From the NCBI GenBank assembly GCA_030248065.1, contig JASAMV010005168.1, forward strand, positions 62,001-126,000: a DNA stretch of 64,000 bases, in the 5' to 3' direction. The notes below the pieces were generated by a model. It searched no databases, was not told where the DNA came from, and saw nothing but the letters and a program-made list of their open reading frames with translations. This document shows, one piece after another, positions 36,263 to 47,100 of the stretch (the stretch's first letter is position 1; each line of letters begins with the position of its first letter). The position numbers were made by a program, and so were the translations under genes. The DNA is from Rhynchonema sp. JSB1_4 (taxonomy: Eukaryota > Nematoda > Chromadorea > Monhysterida > Xyalidae).

Positions 36263-39200
36263 ATGAGCAATTCATTCGCCGCCGCTCCCACCCCGAATAC
36301 TACTAATGTCCCATCATCAGCAGCACCAAACGACAACGGCAGCGGCACAATAATGACTTCAACGAATAATGCCACCGCAGAGATTTCTGGTTCTGCGATT
36401 GCGGCCGCGGCTGGACAAAGTTTTGCCGCGTTTGACGACAAAATCGCGGCGACACCATCGGCATCCGTGTCGACGACCTCCACTGTCGAATCGTCATCAC
36501 CGGATGGTTTGGACTTTGGATTGGATTTTTTTTCAAAATTTTGCTTTTGTCTTGTTTTGTTTGTGTGAGAGCAGTCTCGCTCACTCACTCAGTCGGCGCA
36601 ACAGTCATAAACTGTAAAAAATTGACTGAAACTGGATCTGTTGGGTCTGGGATCGGAAACGGGCCGGATCCGGGCAAAGTGGGCCCCCGGCCGCAGGCCC
36701 CGGGACCGCGGTACCAGAGGTCGCATCGGGCCGGGCCCGACCTCGGGCCGGGCCGGGCCGGGCCGGGCCGGGCTGGGCCGGGCCGCGATTTTGGGCTTTT
36801 GGCTCGGGCCGGGCCGGGCCGGGCCGGGCCGGAGATTTGGAGGGTCGGGCCGGGCCGGGCACCCCGGCCCGAAGCTTCTGAAGTGACTTATTTTACTGAA
36901 ATGTAGGGTTTTTTTTGTAAAATCTAAATTTCTGACGGATTCGGCAAGTAAGTGATCAGTATTGTCTCTATCTGACGACCATTTCATGGAAACATGTATT
37001 TTCAACCAGTGGTGTGGCTACCCAGGCGGGGCGGCAACCTACAGTACCACCAAAAATGTGGGACGGCAACCTACCTACTGTACCGGCCGGGCTAAGGGGA
37101 ACAAATTTTTTCGGTCGAAATTTTGAAGAAAATGTGCTCTAAAACCCTAATTTCGCGCGTGGCGCGGCGATTTATCGCCAATTTGGAGTGAAAAGTACCG
37201 ATTTTATATACCATTTTGAGCCAAAAATCGCAACTTACTGTCTCGCCGCCGGGCGGCGACCTCCCTAGTGTGCCCAGGATGGAGCGTCAACCTACCTACC
37301 TGCTGTCCCTGGGGGGCCCCCACCCCCCTGCGACGCCGTTGTTTTCAACCAAAAAATAGGTTCAAAAAAATCGCAAAACTCTGACAAATTGGGTTAAAAT
37401 CTGAGCCAAAAATCGGGCCGGGCCGGGCCGGCCGGGCCGGAGATTTGGGGGTTCGGGCCGGGCCGGGCCGGAGGTTTGGGGGTACGGGTCGGGCCGGGCC
37501 GGGCCGGGCCGGAGATTTGGGGGCTCGGGCCGGGCCGGGCCGGCCAAACCCGGCCCGATTGCGACCTCTGCGCGGTACCTCGGCGAAAACGACAGGATAC
37601 ACCTAACCAGTGCTGTGGCTACTTTTGCGGGGCGGGTAGGGTACATAGGTGGAAAAAATCGGGGCGGGTAGGGGGGTAGTGTACCTGGGATTTGGGGGGG
37701 GGGAAATCCGGTTTGGGGGGGAGGGGGGAAGATTTTTCGGGGCGGGTAGGGTACAACACAAGTTTTTTCGGGTGCCCAGTGGCAGTGTAGTTCCTGGGGG
37801 GGGGAGGGGGGGACCCCCCCCTCGGGTACGTCTGTTCCCCCTCCGAGGTACGCCTGCCCCACTGTTCCCCCTCCGGGTACGTCTGCTCCCCCAATTTTTT
37901 CCTAAAATGGGCAAATTTAGGCCTAAAATAGGCATTTTTAGGCCAAAAATAGGTAAACTTTAGGTGAAACCTCCAAAAAAACGCCAAAATACCCTTTTTA
38001 TAGGGGATTTTTCGCAAAAGAAGGCAAAAATAGTCCAATTTTTCGACCTCAAAAAATGACTTTTTTCCGTCCCCCCCCCAAATTGGGACTTCCCCCCCCC
38101 CCTTCCCCCCCAGGTAGGTACGTCTGTTCCCCCTCCGAAAATAGTGGAGGGTACGTCTGTTCCCCCTCCGGACCAGGAACTACACTGCGGGTGCCTGTTT
38201 TTATGTACTAAAAAGTGCATATATCGCGCGCAGCTGGAGATTTTTTGCACTTTTTAGGGTTTTCGGTCGAAATTTGGGCATTTTTGACCGAAAAATGGGC
38301 ATTTTGGGGGTAAAACTCGGGGCGGGTAGGGTACCAGGGCGGGGCGGGTAGGGGGGTAGGGTACCAGAGCGGGGCGGGTAGGGGGGTAGCGTACCAGGCC
38401 GGGGCGGGTAGGGTGCCATTGGGGGGACCCCACCCCCCCCCCAGCCAGTGTGGTGGCAGGCCAATCGACCCAAGATACCCTAGGGGGGGGAAGGTTTCGG
38501 ACTTACTCGAGATACCCCCCAGAGGCTACCCAAGATACCCCTATGGTCCGTCAAAAGGCGAAAAAGGCCGTTTTTTTCATGCAATTTTACTGCAAAATTG
38601 GCCTAAAAATGGGTACTTTTTGACATTTTTGCCGAAAATTGGCCTAATATGAGCAATTTTTGGTGTTTGCGCGCGAAGCGCGCGATTTTTGGTGGTTCCG
38701 AGGTCGAAAAACACCGATTTTTGCCTTTAAAATCCATAAATCTACTTACTCGAGATACCCTTTGGGGTCGGCTCGAGATAGATACCCTTCCCCCCCCCAT
38801 CCCCCCCCTAAGGGTTGACTCGAGATAGATACCCCTTGGGGGGGACCCCCCCATCCCCCCCCCCCAGCCACAGCACTGCACCTAACCTACCCCTTGGGTC
38901 CCCCTGGCAGCTGGCACCACAATGGCTGGCTTTGGGTCGACCCGGGAAGTCGGTTTTTACGGGTGGAAAGAAACAAAAGAGGTCCAAAAAGCTCAAGCAG
39001 AGGTGTAAATCGGGCCGGGTTTGCGCGGGCCGGCCCGGCCCTTCCACATTTTTTGTTTGACAAATCTTTTCTGACCTTTTAGCCGAAATAAGCCATGTTC
39101 TGGCTGAAATAAACCATCTTCGGGCGCGAAACCGAACGTTACTGGTGCATTTTCATCCGGCCTCTCTCTCCTGTTTTTCAGGCGATGTGCCGAGACGTCG

Positions 39201-42200
39201 ATCGACGCGCGACATTAAACGACCAAAATTCGCTGATGAGATCATGGACACAACACCGGCTCGTGGCGTCAAGATCTCGCCCTCCCGCCCTGCTGCTGGT
39301 GTCTCTGGCAGCACATCATCAACAACAACTGGTTGGCTCTTTTTTTGGGCTTCATATTTGGTTTCTATTTGCCTTGGCAGAGAAATACTGACAAAATTTC
39401 TTGACTGTTGTGTTGATTATACTGGCGGAAAAACCGGTTTTTATATTTCGTGAAAAAAACCGAAAGAACGAAAAAAACGATAAAGAACCGCAGTGTATAA
39501 GGATAGGGGAAGCCCAAATAAGGTATTTTTGACACATAGTAATGTTAGCCCAGACACTACAGTGGTGCCTATGGGTGTTTTTGATGCTTATTGTGACTAA
39601 AATAGTTGAAACAAGCTACATTGACATCGCCCGCGCTTGGCCACAGTTTCTGAATAAAAATATTTCCAAACTTCTGTCAAAAATTGGAAAATTTCGTGAA
39701 AAAAGACCGATGTTTCCCAGAGGCTGAAGTATTTTTTCGTTTCTTTCCACGTCCCGGATGGATCCCTTCTGTTTTTTTTTCGTGAAAAAAACGGTTTTTT
39801 TCATCGGCCAGTACACGATGTTTCCCTCGTTTTTTTCGTTAAAAACTGTTTTTTTCCATCCACCCACCACATCAGTATAGTGTTGATTTGTTTTTAGCTG
39901 ATGTTTCAACGCCACTGGATATAAAGACGACGCTGAGTGACGCTAGCACGATCCTGATGACGTCGTCAACCGCCGATTTGGCCACGACCACGTTCACCAC
40001 AACTTCATTTCTGCAGGTTATTTGCCTGTTTGGAGTTCATTTGTGACTTGGGTTGGGAAGTGTGAAAAATTTAACAGTTTGATTTGTTTTCATTTATTTT
40101 CAGTCGCCATCTTCGGCCAAAAATCGAAGCGAGGTTTCGCCGACGGTTGTCAAAAAACCAATGGTGAAACGCGAAGCAGATGACAGCAGTGGACCAGCAG
40201 CTGAGAAAAAGGCGCCGGCAAAACGATGTGAGATCAAGCAATTTTTTGTGATTCAGATAACCTAGAAACCTGGTGTTTGACAATTTTCTTAGCTCGACCA
40301 CAAAAATCGTCAACGTCAAGCGAGTTATCTTCGACGGGTCCGTCCACATCAGGCAAGAACGCACAGAAAAGCGGCAAAGGTACAGTTACTAACTATCGAG
40401 AATTTTTTATTTTTTTGCTCGAAATGATAAAAAAATTTCCCTTTCGAATTCAGGTAAAGGCATGCGCAGCTCTCACATTGACGCCAACAATCAATCACAT
40501 TCAACTGCGTTGGACGACGCTTCAAAATGGACTGCCACTGATGATCTGGCGCTTATTACTGCTGTGCTGCAGGTCGGTTGAGTTTGAGAGAGATCAGGGC
40601 CCGCTAAAGCTAAACCATGCCATGCTAGAGCGTGGAACCACATCAGCCACAACACGACCTTCCAATATTTGGAATACGCTAGAATTTATCATCTTGCTGC
40701 TGTATGGTGCTCTGTCATTTACGTTTCACTTGGAACCCGTGTGTGCGTCTCCGGTTTCGCAGGTCTAGTGTTTTGAACAATTTGGCTTTTTTTCCGTCGC
40801 GGCACAAAATCTTTCGAGGTTCTCATTTGTTTGTTTCAGGTAAACGATCTCCGAAAGGTGTACGTCGGTGTCAAGTTTTCGGCACGATTCAGTCTGCCTG
40901 AAGTGCAACAGCGCTGGTACGCATTGTTGTACGATCCGACCGTGTCGCGGTTAGATAATGTTTCAGTGTGGACTTCAATTGCACGAACTCAGCCATACTA
41001 CCTGCGTATGTATTCCAGCATGGCAATGGATTCTATGCGTCAACTGCCGCGCGAAATTGTGCGCAAAATACAGTCAGAAACACTCTACACGCAGCATGAA
41101 GAAACCATACTTGCTGCCATACCATCGGTTAGTATGAGGGTTCCGTCGCGAATGGCTTGAAATACCCAGACTTGGTTGACTGTTGGCATGAAAGAAGTGT
41201 GAATGAGTGGAGTCCTCGGCGGAAATACGAAACTACCCCTCCCCGAACGAAAATTGCAGAATTCGCCCGTGTCAGCGGCCGATTTCGACGTTCTGCTTTC
41301 GAAACATCTCGACACGTTCCACGAGGGTCGCACCGGTCGCTCTCTCCATTCGCATTGGCAGCACATGAAATTCTACAAATTGCTCAATGACCAACGCGTC
41401 CTGCCGCTGTCGGCCGAACAGAAAACACCGAATGAAATGTCTTTCTCAGGTTACCGATTGATTGAATTTTGTTTGTTTCTGGTTTTTAAAAAAACTTCAA
41501 CCTTTCTGTTTCAGAAATTGAGGATTCGCTTGACGCCGAGCCGGACCCGAGTGCGCCAGATCCCCAACTTGAATCCGAACTGTATCTGGCTGAACGACGG
41601 CTGAACCGAGAGATTCGTCTGCTCGAAAATGAGATACCGAAATATCAAGTGCGTATTGTTTGGTTTCCTGTCTGGACACTAGACACTTTCCAACTTTTGG
41701 TTTGCGGACATATTAGCTAGGTTCAATTCGTACCGGGGTTTTCGTTTTGTGTACATGAAAAAATAAAAACGCCAGGTGCAAATTGCTCGTCACCTCGCAA
41801 TTATTTTGGCGCAAGCAAGTTTTCGTGCATGTTGTGCACTGCATAAGATAAGTTCCACTCGTGCGCACGGCACAAATATTCCACTTCCCGTGCTGCAGGT
41901 GCTGACCGAGACCGTCACCGGCATATCCCCGCCCGACTTCGACTCACAAACAATGGCAGTCCTGAGAGGCAGATTGGTGCGATATCTGTTGCGCAGCAAG
42001 GAGGTGGTGATCGGAAGGAATGCCCACAACCATCAGGTCGATATCGATCTGTCGTTGGAAGGTTGGAATATTTTGAGTTTGTGTGTCACGTTGTTTTGGA
42101 TCTATGCAAATAATTGTGTGCGTTATCGTGGGAAAAAGTGGTATTGTATGAACATATTGATATTACGATTGATCAGGTGATCTGTGACTAATAAGTTTGA

Positions 42201-42564
42201 CAACACCCACCAAGACGTCGACATGATAAACAAAGCACATTGCCACATGACACAGGTCCGTCCTATAAAATCAGTCGCAAGCAGGCGACGATAAAAATGC
42301 GCAGCACTGGCGAGTTCTACGTGACCAACGATGGGAAGCGAGCAATTTATGTGGATGGAAAACCGTTGCTCAAAGATGGAAAGGCGAAATTAGAGAATAA
42401 TTCCGTTATTGAGGTCTGGGGTAGCTTTTTCGTCGAATTTGTTTTAATTGTGTGGAATTGAAACAAAACTTTTATAGATCGGAAGCGTTCGACTGTGTTT
42501 CCTCGTCAATCATGAAATCATCAACAAAATCCGCAGTGATTCCATCAAGATGATGGTGGTTTGA
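36263..42564 (+). CDS. MCRS1: Microspherule protein 1-like FHA-domain protein
   Basis: MCRS1 is a nuclear FHA protein of the NSL acetyltransferase and INO80 remodelling complexes, with a role in spindle assembly. The ATG at 36263 opens a Ser/Thr/Ala-rich leader. Exons: 36263-36506, 39182-39331 (RRRSTRDIKRPKFADE), 39898-40016, 40104-40227, 40293-40379, 40454-40572, 40840-41127, about 41210-41449, 41515-41648, 41899-42061, 42256-42413 and 42478-42564; all but exon 8's start and exon 1's donor fit GT-AG and phase. The conserved N-terminal domain reads DDLALITAVLQ, then VGVKFSARFSL and VQQRWYALLYDP. A helical segment (LYLAERRLNREIRLLENEI) precedes the FHA domain: VVIGRNAHNHQVDIDLSLEG, SYKISRKQATIKM, FYVTNDGKRAIYVDGK and IEIGSVRLCFLVN, with the phosphopeptide-binding GR, S-K-Q and N residues. 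Intron 1 (2.7 kb) is filled with nested repeats. Confidence 0.9.
36715..37570. mobile_element. CAGAGGTCGC element with nested insertion, MCRS1 intron 1
   Basis: 856 bp with ends CAGAGGTCGCATCGGGCC and CCCGATTGCGACCTCTG. A perfect 8-bp duplication CGCGGTAC flanks it at 36707-36714 and 37571-37578. GGCCGGGCCGG arrays lie inside both ends, and the middle is A/T-rich with CTGACGGATTCGGCAAG. The element at 37007-37341 is inserted within it. Non-coding and hAT-like in end and target length. Confidence 0.88.
37007..37341. mobile_element. GGTACAGTAGGTAGG-family element nested in another
   Basis: 335 bp, ends CAGTGGTGTGGCTACC and TGCGACGCCGTTG, with perfect TTTTCAAC duplications at 36999-37006 and 37342-37349. 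Internal units of CAACCTAC and a CGCGCGTGGCGCGG core near 37153-37170. It interrupts the larger element at 36715-37570. Confidence 0.88.
37608..38878. mobile_element. GGCGGGTAGGGTACC-family composite element
   Basis: Ends CAGTGCTGTGGC and GCCACAGCACTG with perfect CACCTAAC duplications at 37600-37607 and 38879-38886. The first 850 bp are the reverse complement of the 53675-54102 element plus one insertion (37777-38187). From about 38450 a new CAGTGTGGTGGC end begins and is followed by CGAGATACCC units, so a second related element seems fused to the first and supplies the right terminus. Core palindrome at 38669-38685. No coding potential. Confidence 0.8.
37777..38187. mobile_element. CAGTGTAGTTCCTGG-family element, nested
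   Basis: 411 bp from CAGTGGCAGTGTAGTTCC to CCAGGAACTACACTG with perfect CGGGTGCC duplications at 37769-37776 and 38188-38195. Contains GTCTGTTCCCCCTCCG units and an A/T-rich middle with TTTAGGCCTAAA-like palindromes. The first six bases look like a short duplication of its own end. Confidence 0.85.
38999..39060. repeat. Fragment of the CAGAGGTCGC/GGCCCG family
   Basis: A CAGAGGTGTAAATCGGGCC end followed by about 40 bp of GGCCCGG sequence, then unrelated DNA. A truncated copy in intron 1 of the MCRS1-type gene. Confidence 0.6.
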
Positions 42565-44184
42565 GCTGTAATCTCTTCGATGATAATGATCTGTTATTTA
42601 GTCCATGAGCTAATTATGTGTTGAGCCATATTCAGGGGCAGCGAAAATGTGAAATTGGGGGTAATTTTACCAGTTTTCTTGTTTTCGCGATGATAACATT
42701 TGTCGGGCTCATGGGAGGAAGCTTTGTGAACATGGCTGAACAAAACCCTGGCTTGTGTTATTTGTGGTCAATTTGTAGTGCGTCGCATTGTTTTTTTCTC
42801 GCTGTACATAATTATTTTCTACTTGGGTAACGTTATTTTCTACTGCTGTTAGTCATGATCACGGAAAAACATGAAAATACGTGTCGAGGTTAATTGCAAT
42901 ATGCAATTTGACCCATGTTTGTGTCACAGTGCCGGCTTCGTTGCACTTACCGCGTCATGCCATTCACGCTTCTTACTAATCCTCTCGCTTAATCAATTTG
43001 TTTTTGTTCAGGTTCAGTGTACTTTGCATCACAGGTGGTGTCGCTCGAAGTTTTGTGATTCGTCAAACGTAAAGTCGCCAAACTGGTTAGCAAGTATTTC
43101 AGCCGATTTACAACTAGTCCGGTTTTGTCATTTGAATTCTCTATCCCCCCGGATGAGTGCTATCGAAATCCATCTTTCAGTCTGCCCTATTCAATCTCCA
43201 AAGTCTTCTATCAGTGATCCTCTTGTTGATTTGCACGTGCGCTTATCTGCGCGCGTTCTTCCCACGAATTATCGACAAAAATAAAGAAGGGTGAGTGTAT
43301 TTTTTGCTCAATGCTGAGTTCTATTTTTTGCTGATGCGTGGAGCTTGTTCTCATTTCAGGTTTATTGGCGTTTTCTGGAAGTGCGCTCGCATCGGTTTGT
43401 TTTTTTTACAACTGTCTTGCGTTGTGCTATATATAACTTGGTGATCGATCTGTTTTCGTCACGGGACTTGAAATATTTCGAGCGTTACTGATGCCATACC
43501 AGTTTTCGACTAGAGCAGTGGTTCCCAAACAGCTGACCGTGGGCAATAATTATTAGCAGTCCAAGAACAAGTTATCTGGCCGAAACTTAGGTTATCAGTA
43601 AATCTTGACATGTCCCAACTCAAAGAAGCAACTTTGATCCGGACACCAAGTTTGACGCTAACTGTCCCCGGTTTTTTACGTTCTTCCCTGGTTTAAAAAA
43701 TTGTTGTGTTCTGCCAGGCGAGCGACTGAGTCCATACGTGGCCGCTTCGTGCGTTGCAATGGCTCTGGTTGTGTTGTTCATGTAGCATTGTGCTCCACAC
43801 GGATCCACATAAATATTCCACAAACAATTGTTATTGATGAATGTCGTAACGTCGCCAAAGGCCAACAAAACAACAACGCCGAGACTGAAGCGCACAAGTC
43901 GAACTGAGAAATCTGAACCGGTAGGTTGGATAATATATATTCTGTTTCAAACTAGTTTTGGCTTTGTTTGACGGTATTTACAGCTTGTCAGTCCCACCCG
44001 ACTGTAAATAGTTGCATGTTGCACGTGTCAGTTTGCTATGTACATATTTGCAAATCATATTTTTGTTTTACTGACTCACAGACCAGATACAATAAGTTGA
44101 AATTCAACTTACATTATTATTTGAAACAAAAGAAAAGATCGTACATCATAAACAAAATAATCATTGATTCACATTTTGATGGTC
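42565..44184. other. Convergent intergenic region, MCRS1-type gene and insulin-like gene
   Basis: About 1.6 kb between two gene 3' ends. A minus-strand open frame at 43620-43895 starts with a hydrophobic leader (MRFSLGVVVLLAFG) and has a few cysteines, but it has no recognised family or splice support and is not called. Nothing else is supported. Confidence 0.4.
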
Positions 44185-47100
44185 TTATAACATTCGACAA
44201 ATGTTTCGCAGATGCATCAACGTGCATCCAGCGCTCTGGCAGCATTCTCGAGCCAGTGCATGCACCACGTCTGAAATTGCGAGGTTCCCTCTTTATGGTC
44301 TCCCTCATTATGGCGAAATCCTCATGGTGTAGTGAATGTTTCGTTTAGCAATCGTTAGTTCCCAATGAGCCGCTAATGTCCTAATTATCACTCCACAGTG
44401 ACCGTTCTTTGTAATTACCGAAAATTATAGCATGGAACCAAAAAATACCCCTAATGCGTTTTTGCCATTTTTGGGAGTTGTAGCAATGTAGCCACCTAGC
44501 GATTAGGGGTGTTTGGATTTTCACAGCTCGAGCTAGCTATGTTGGGCATATCACTCGAACCCCTCCAATACCGGTGCGCCCAAGAAGTATTCATTTTGCG
44601 AAAAATTTGTTGTGGTCTTATTGCCAGCCACTCTGGGTAGCCCTGACGAGGGCTGTTGGGTTAGGGTAAGTCGCCTGGTGAGGCGCGGTTGCGACGTTTC
44701 GACAACGGATCCTGCTGTCGTCATCAGGCTGATATGTCCTCCGTGCGGTATCGAACTTGAGGCGTTGGGCTGTGAGTCTAACGCTTTAACCATTCGGCTA
44801 TCGAGGGGACAATTATAATGTTCTTAAAGTGCTATATATACCTAAGACTACCAAGTTCATGTGTTATAACTTTCTCAGTTATAACACGTGTGTTATTATT
44901 CATGTGTTATAACTTTTTCAGTTATAACACGTGTTGTTGCCTGATTTTTGCAAATTTCAAGGGGACATGTGCTTAACCCTGATTTATCAAGGGGAGTCCC
45001 TGATCTAGCAAGGTGGCCTGGTGTTTAGCCATCTGTTGCCCCATTGGGCGCTCAGGTGGTAGCTGGGCGTGGCGAAGTTTGTGCTTCCCTCCTTCTTCAT
45101 CTCCAAGGCTTCCCTGATCTTCCTCTTGAACTTGTTGGGTACTGTTGCCAGCACCTTTGTTTCCTTGAAGTTTGGTTGGCAGTTCTGGGGGCACTGCACA
45201 CAGTGCTCTGCTATAGCACTGGTTTCGGTGCGCACATACTTCACACCTGTCTTGTGTTGGGACAGTCTGTTTTTCAGCGGCCTTCCGGTCTCTCCGATGT
45301 ACACTTTGCCACATGGCTCCATGGGCACTTTGTATACCACTTCGGCTTTGTGCTCCTGTGGTCTCATCGGAGCTACTTTGCTGAGGGACTTTCTCAGTGT
45401 TTGATCACTCTTTCCAACCAGTCTGACCTTGTACTTGTGGCAGATGCGCTTGAGTTTCTCAGTGCATTGACCACTGTATGGTACCACTGCTGTGGCCACT
45501 GGAGCCTCTGGGTTTGGCCTTTGGTTTGATTGTGGTGCCATTGCCCTCTGTACCTGTGCACTGGGGTAGCCGTTCATGGTGAAGGCGCGGTGGAGTCGCT
45601 TCTTTTCCATGTCTCGTTCTTGTCCTGTGGAGCAGATGGTGTTTGCTCTGTTGGTCAGGCACTTGACCACTCCCAGTTTGGTCTTTGTGGGATGGTTCGA
45701 CTGCCAATGCAGGTACTTGTCAGTGTGGGTTGGTTTGCGGTATACGGTGGTGGTCAGGGATCGTGGTGTTCTTTTGACCATCACATCCAGGAAGGGTAGT
45801 TGTCCACCTTCCTCTGTCTCCATGGTGAACTGTATGGCATTGTTCTGGCTGTTCAGGTGGGCTTTGAACCCTTCCAGTTCATCGGCTGACCCGCTCCACA
45901 GGATGAAGGTGTCATCCACGTATCGGAGCCATAGGTCTGGAGGAGGGTCTGCTGATCGTAGTGCATCTTCCTCCAGGTCCGCCATGAACAGGTTGCAGAG
46001 GATTGGCGATAGTGGGGATCCCATCGCCATCCCATCCACCTGTGTGTAGTACTTGTCCTTGTGCTGGAAGTAGGTGTTGGTCACACAGAACTCGGTCAGC
46101 TCGAGGATTGCCTCCACACTGAGGTCAGTTCTTTCACCAAGGTCACTGTCAGCCTCCAGGTGTTTCTTGAGGCTTGTCAGGGCGCCTTGGATGGGAACGC
46201 TTGGGAACAGGCTGCAGACATCGAAGCTTACCATCCTGGTGTTGTGGGATGGTTGCACGTTGTCTATGCGGGCTTTGAACTCCGCGTTGTTCTTGATCAC
46301 GTGTGGTAGGCTTTGTTCAAGAGGGCGCAGTATCCTGACCAGGTGTTTAGCCAGTGGGTGTAGTGTGGAGCCTATGCAGCTCACCACTGGTCTTAGCGGC
46401 ATCTCGGGCTTGTGGATCTTTGGTAGCCCATAGATGTGTGGTGGTTTGCACCCTTCCTTCACTGGCACGTTGACATTGTGCTTCTTGACCAGTCCTTTGG
46501 CCCTCTTCTCTATACCACTGGTCGGATTGCGCTTTCCTTTGCATTCGAACTTCTTCTTATCCGAGATTGTGTCTTCCAGCTTCTTCTCGTACTCTTCAGT
46601 GTCCAGGACCACCGTGGCTCGTCCTTTGTCCGCTGGCAGCACCGTGATGGTGTCGTCTGCCCGCAGAGTCCTGATGGCTTGTGCTTCTGCCCTGGTGATA
46701 TTGGGCTTGGGCTCTTTGGCTGTTCTCAGAGCCTCTTTAACTTCACCTCTGAAGTCCTCCCGCTGGTCTGGTGGCAGGAAGACCGCTGCTGTTTCCAGGC
46801 TGGTGACAGTTTCAAGCACTGGTAGCCTTCTCGGAGCCACTGCGAAGTTCAGCCCCTTGTTCAGGACTGATTCTTCAGCTGTGGTCAGCGGTCTTTGGCT
46901 TTTGTTGACCACTGCCGTTGATGGCGCTGTTGGTGGTGCGCGGTTGGTATTCAGCTCTTCGAACTTCCTCCTCTGTCCATCCTTGGTCTTCTCATAGGTC
47001 TTCCTGTGGAGGCTGTCTGACGATGCCTTGATTCGTTCGAAGTCCTCTGGGTCAAGCCGTTGTTGTAGTTTGGCTTCTAGGCGGTCGATTTCGGTCTGTT

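Noticed and set aside
36541..37005. Gly/Pro/Arg-rich frames on both strands
   Set aside because: They are translations of the GGCCGGGCCGG array at the end of an inverted-repeat element.
43620..43895. 91-codon minus-strand frame with a signal-peptide-like start beside the insulin-like gene
   Set aside because: The leader is plausible, but cysteine spacing fits no insulin chain, there is no intron evidence, and the frame ends in repetitive polar residues.
44736..44810. Functional tRNA gene
   Set aside because: Acceptor and anticodon stems have mismatches, and the sequence lies inside the Penelope element; kept only as tRNA-like.
45044..46997. Long plus-strand frames (up to 187 codons) across the Penelope element
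   Set aside because: They are antisense shadows of the RT/GIY-YIG frame.
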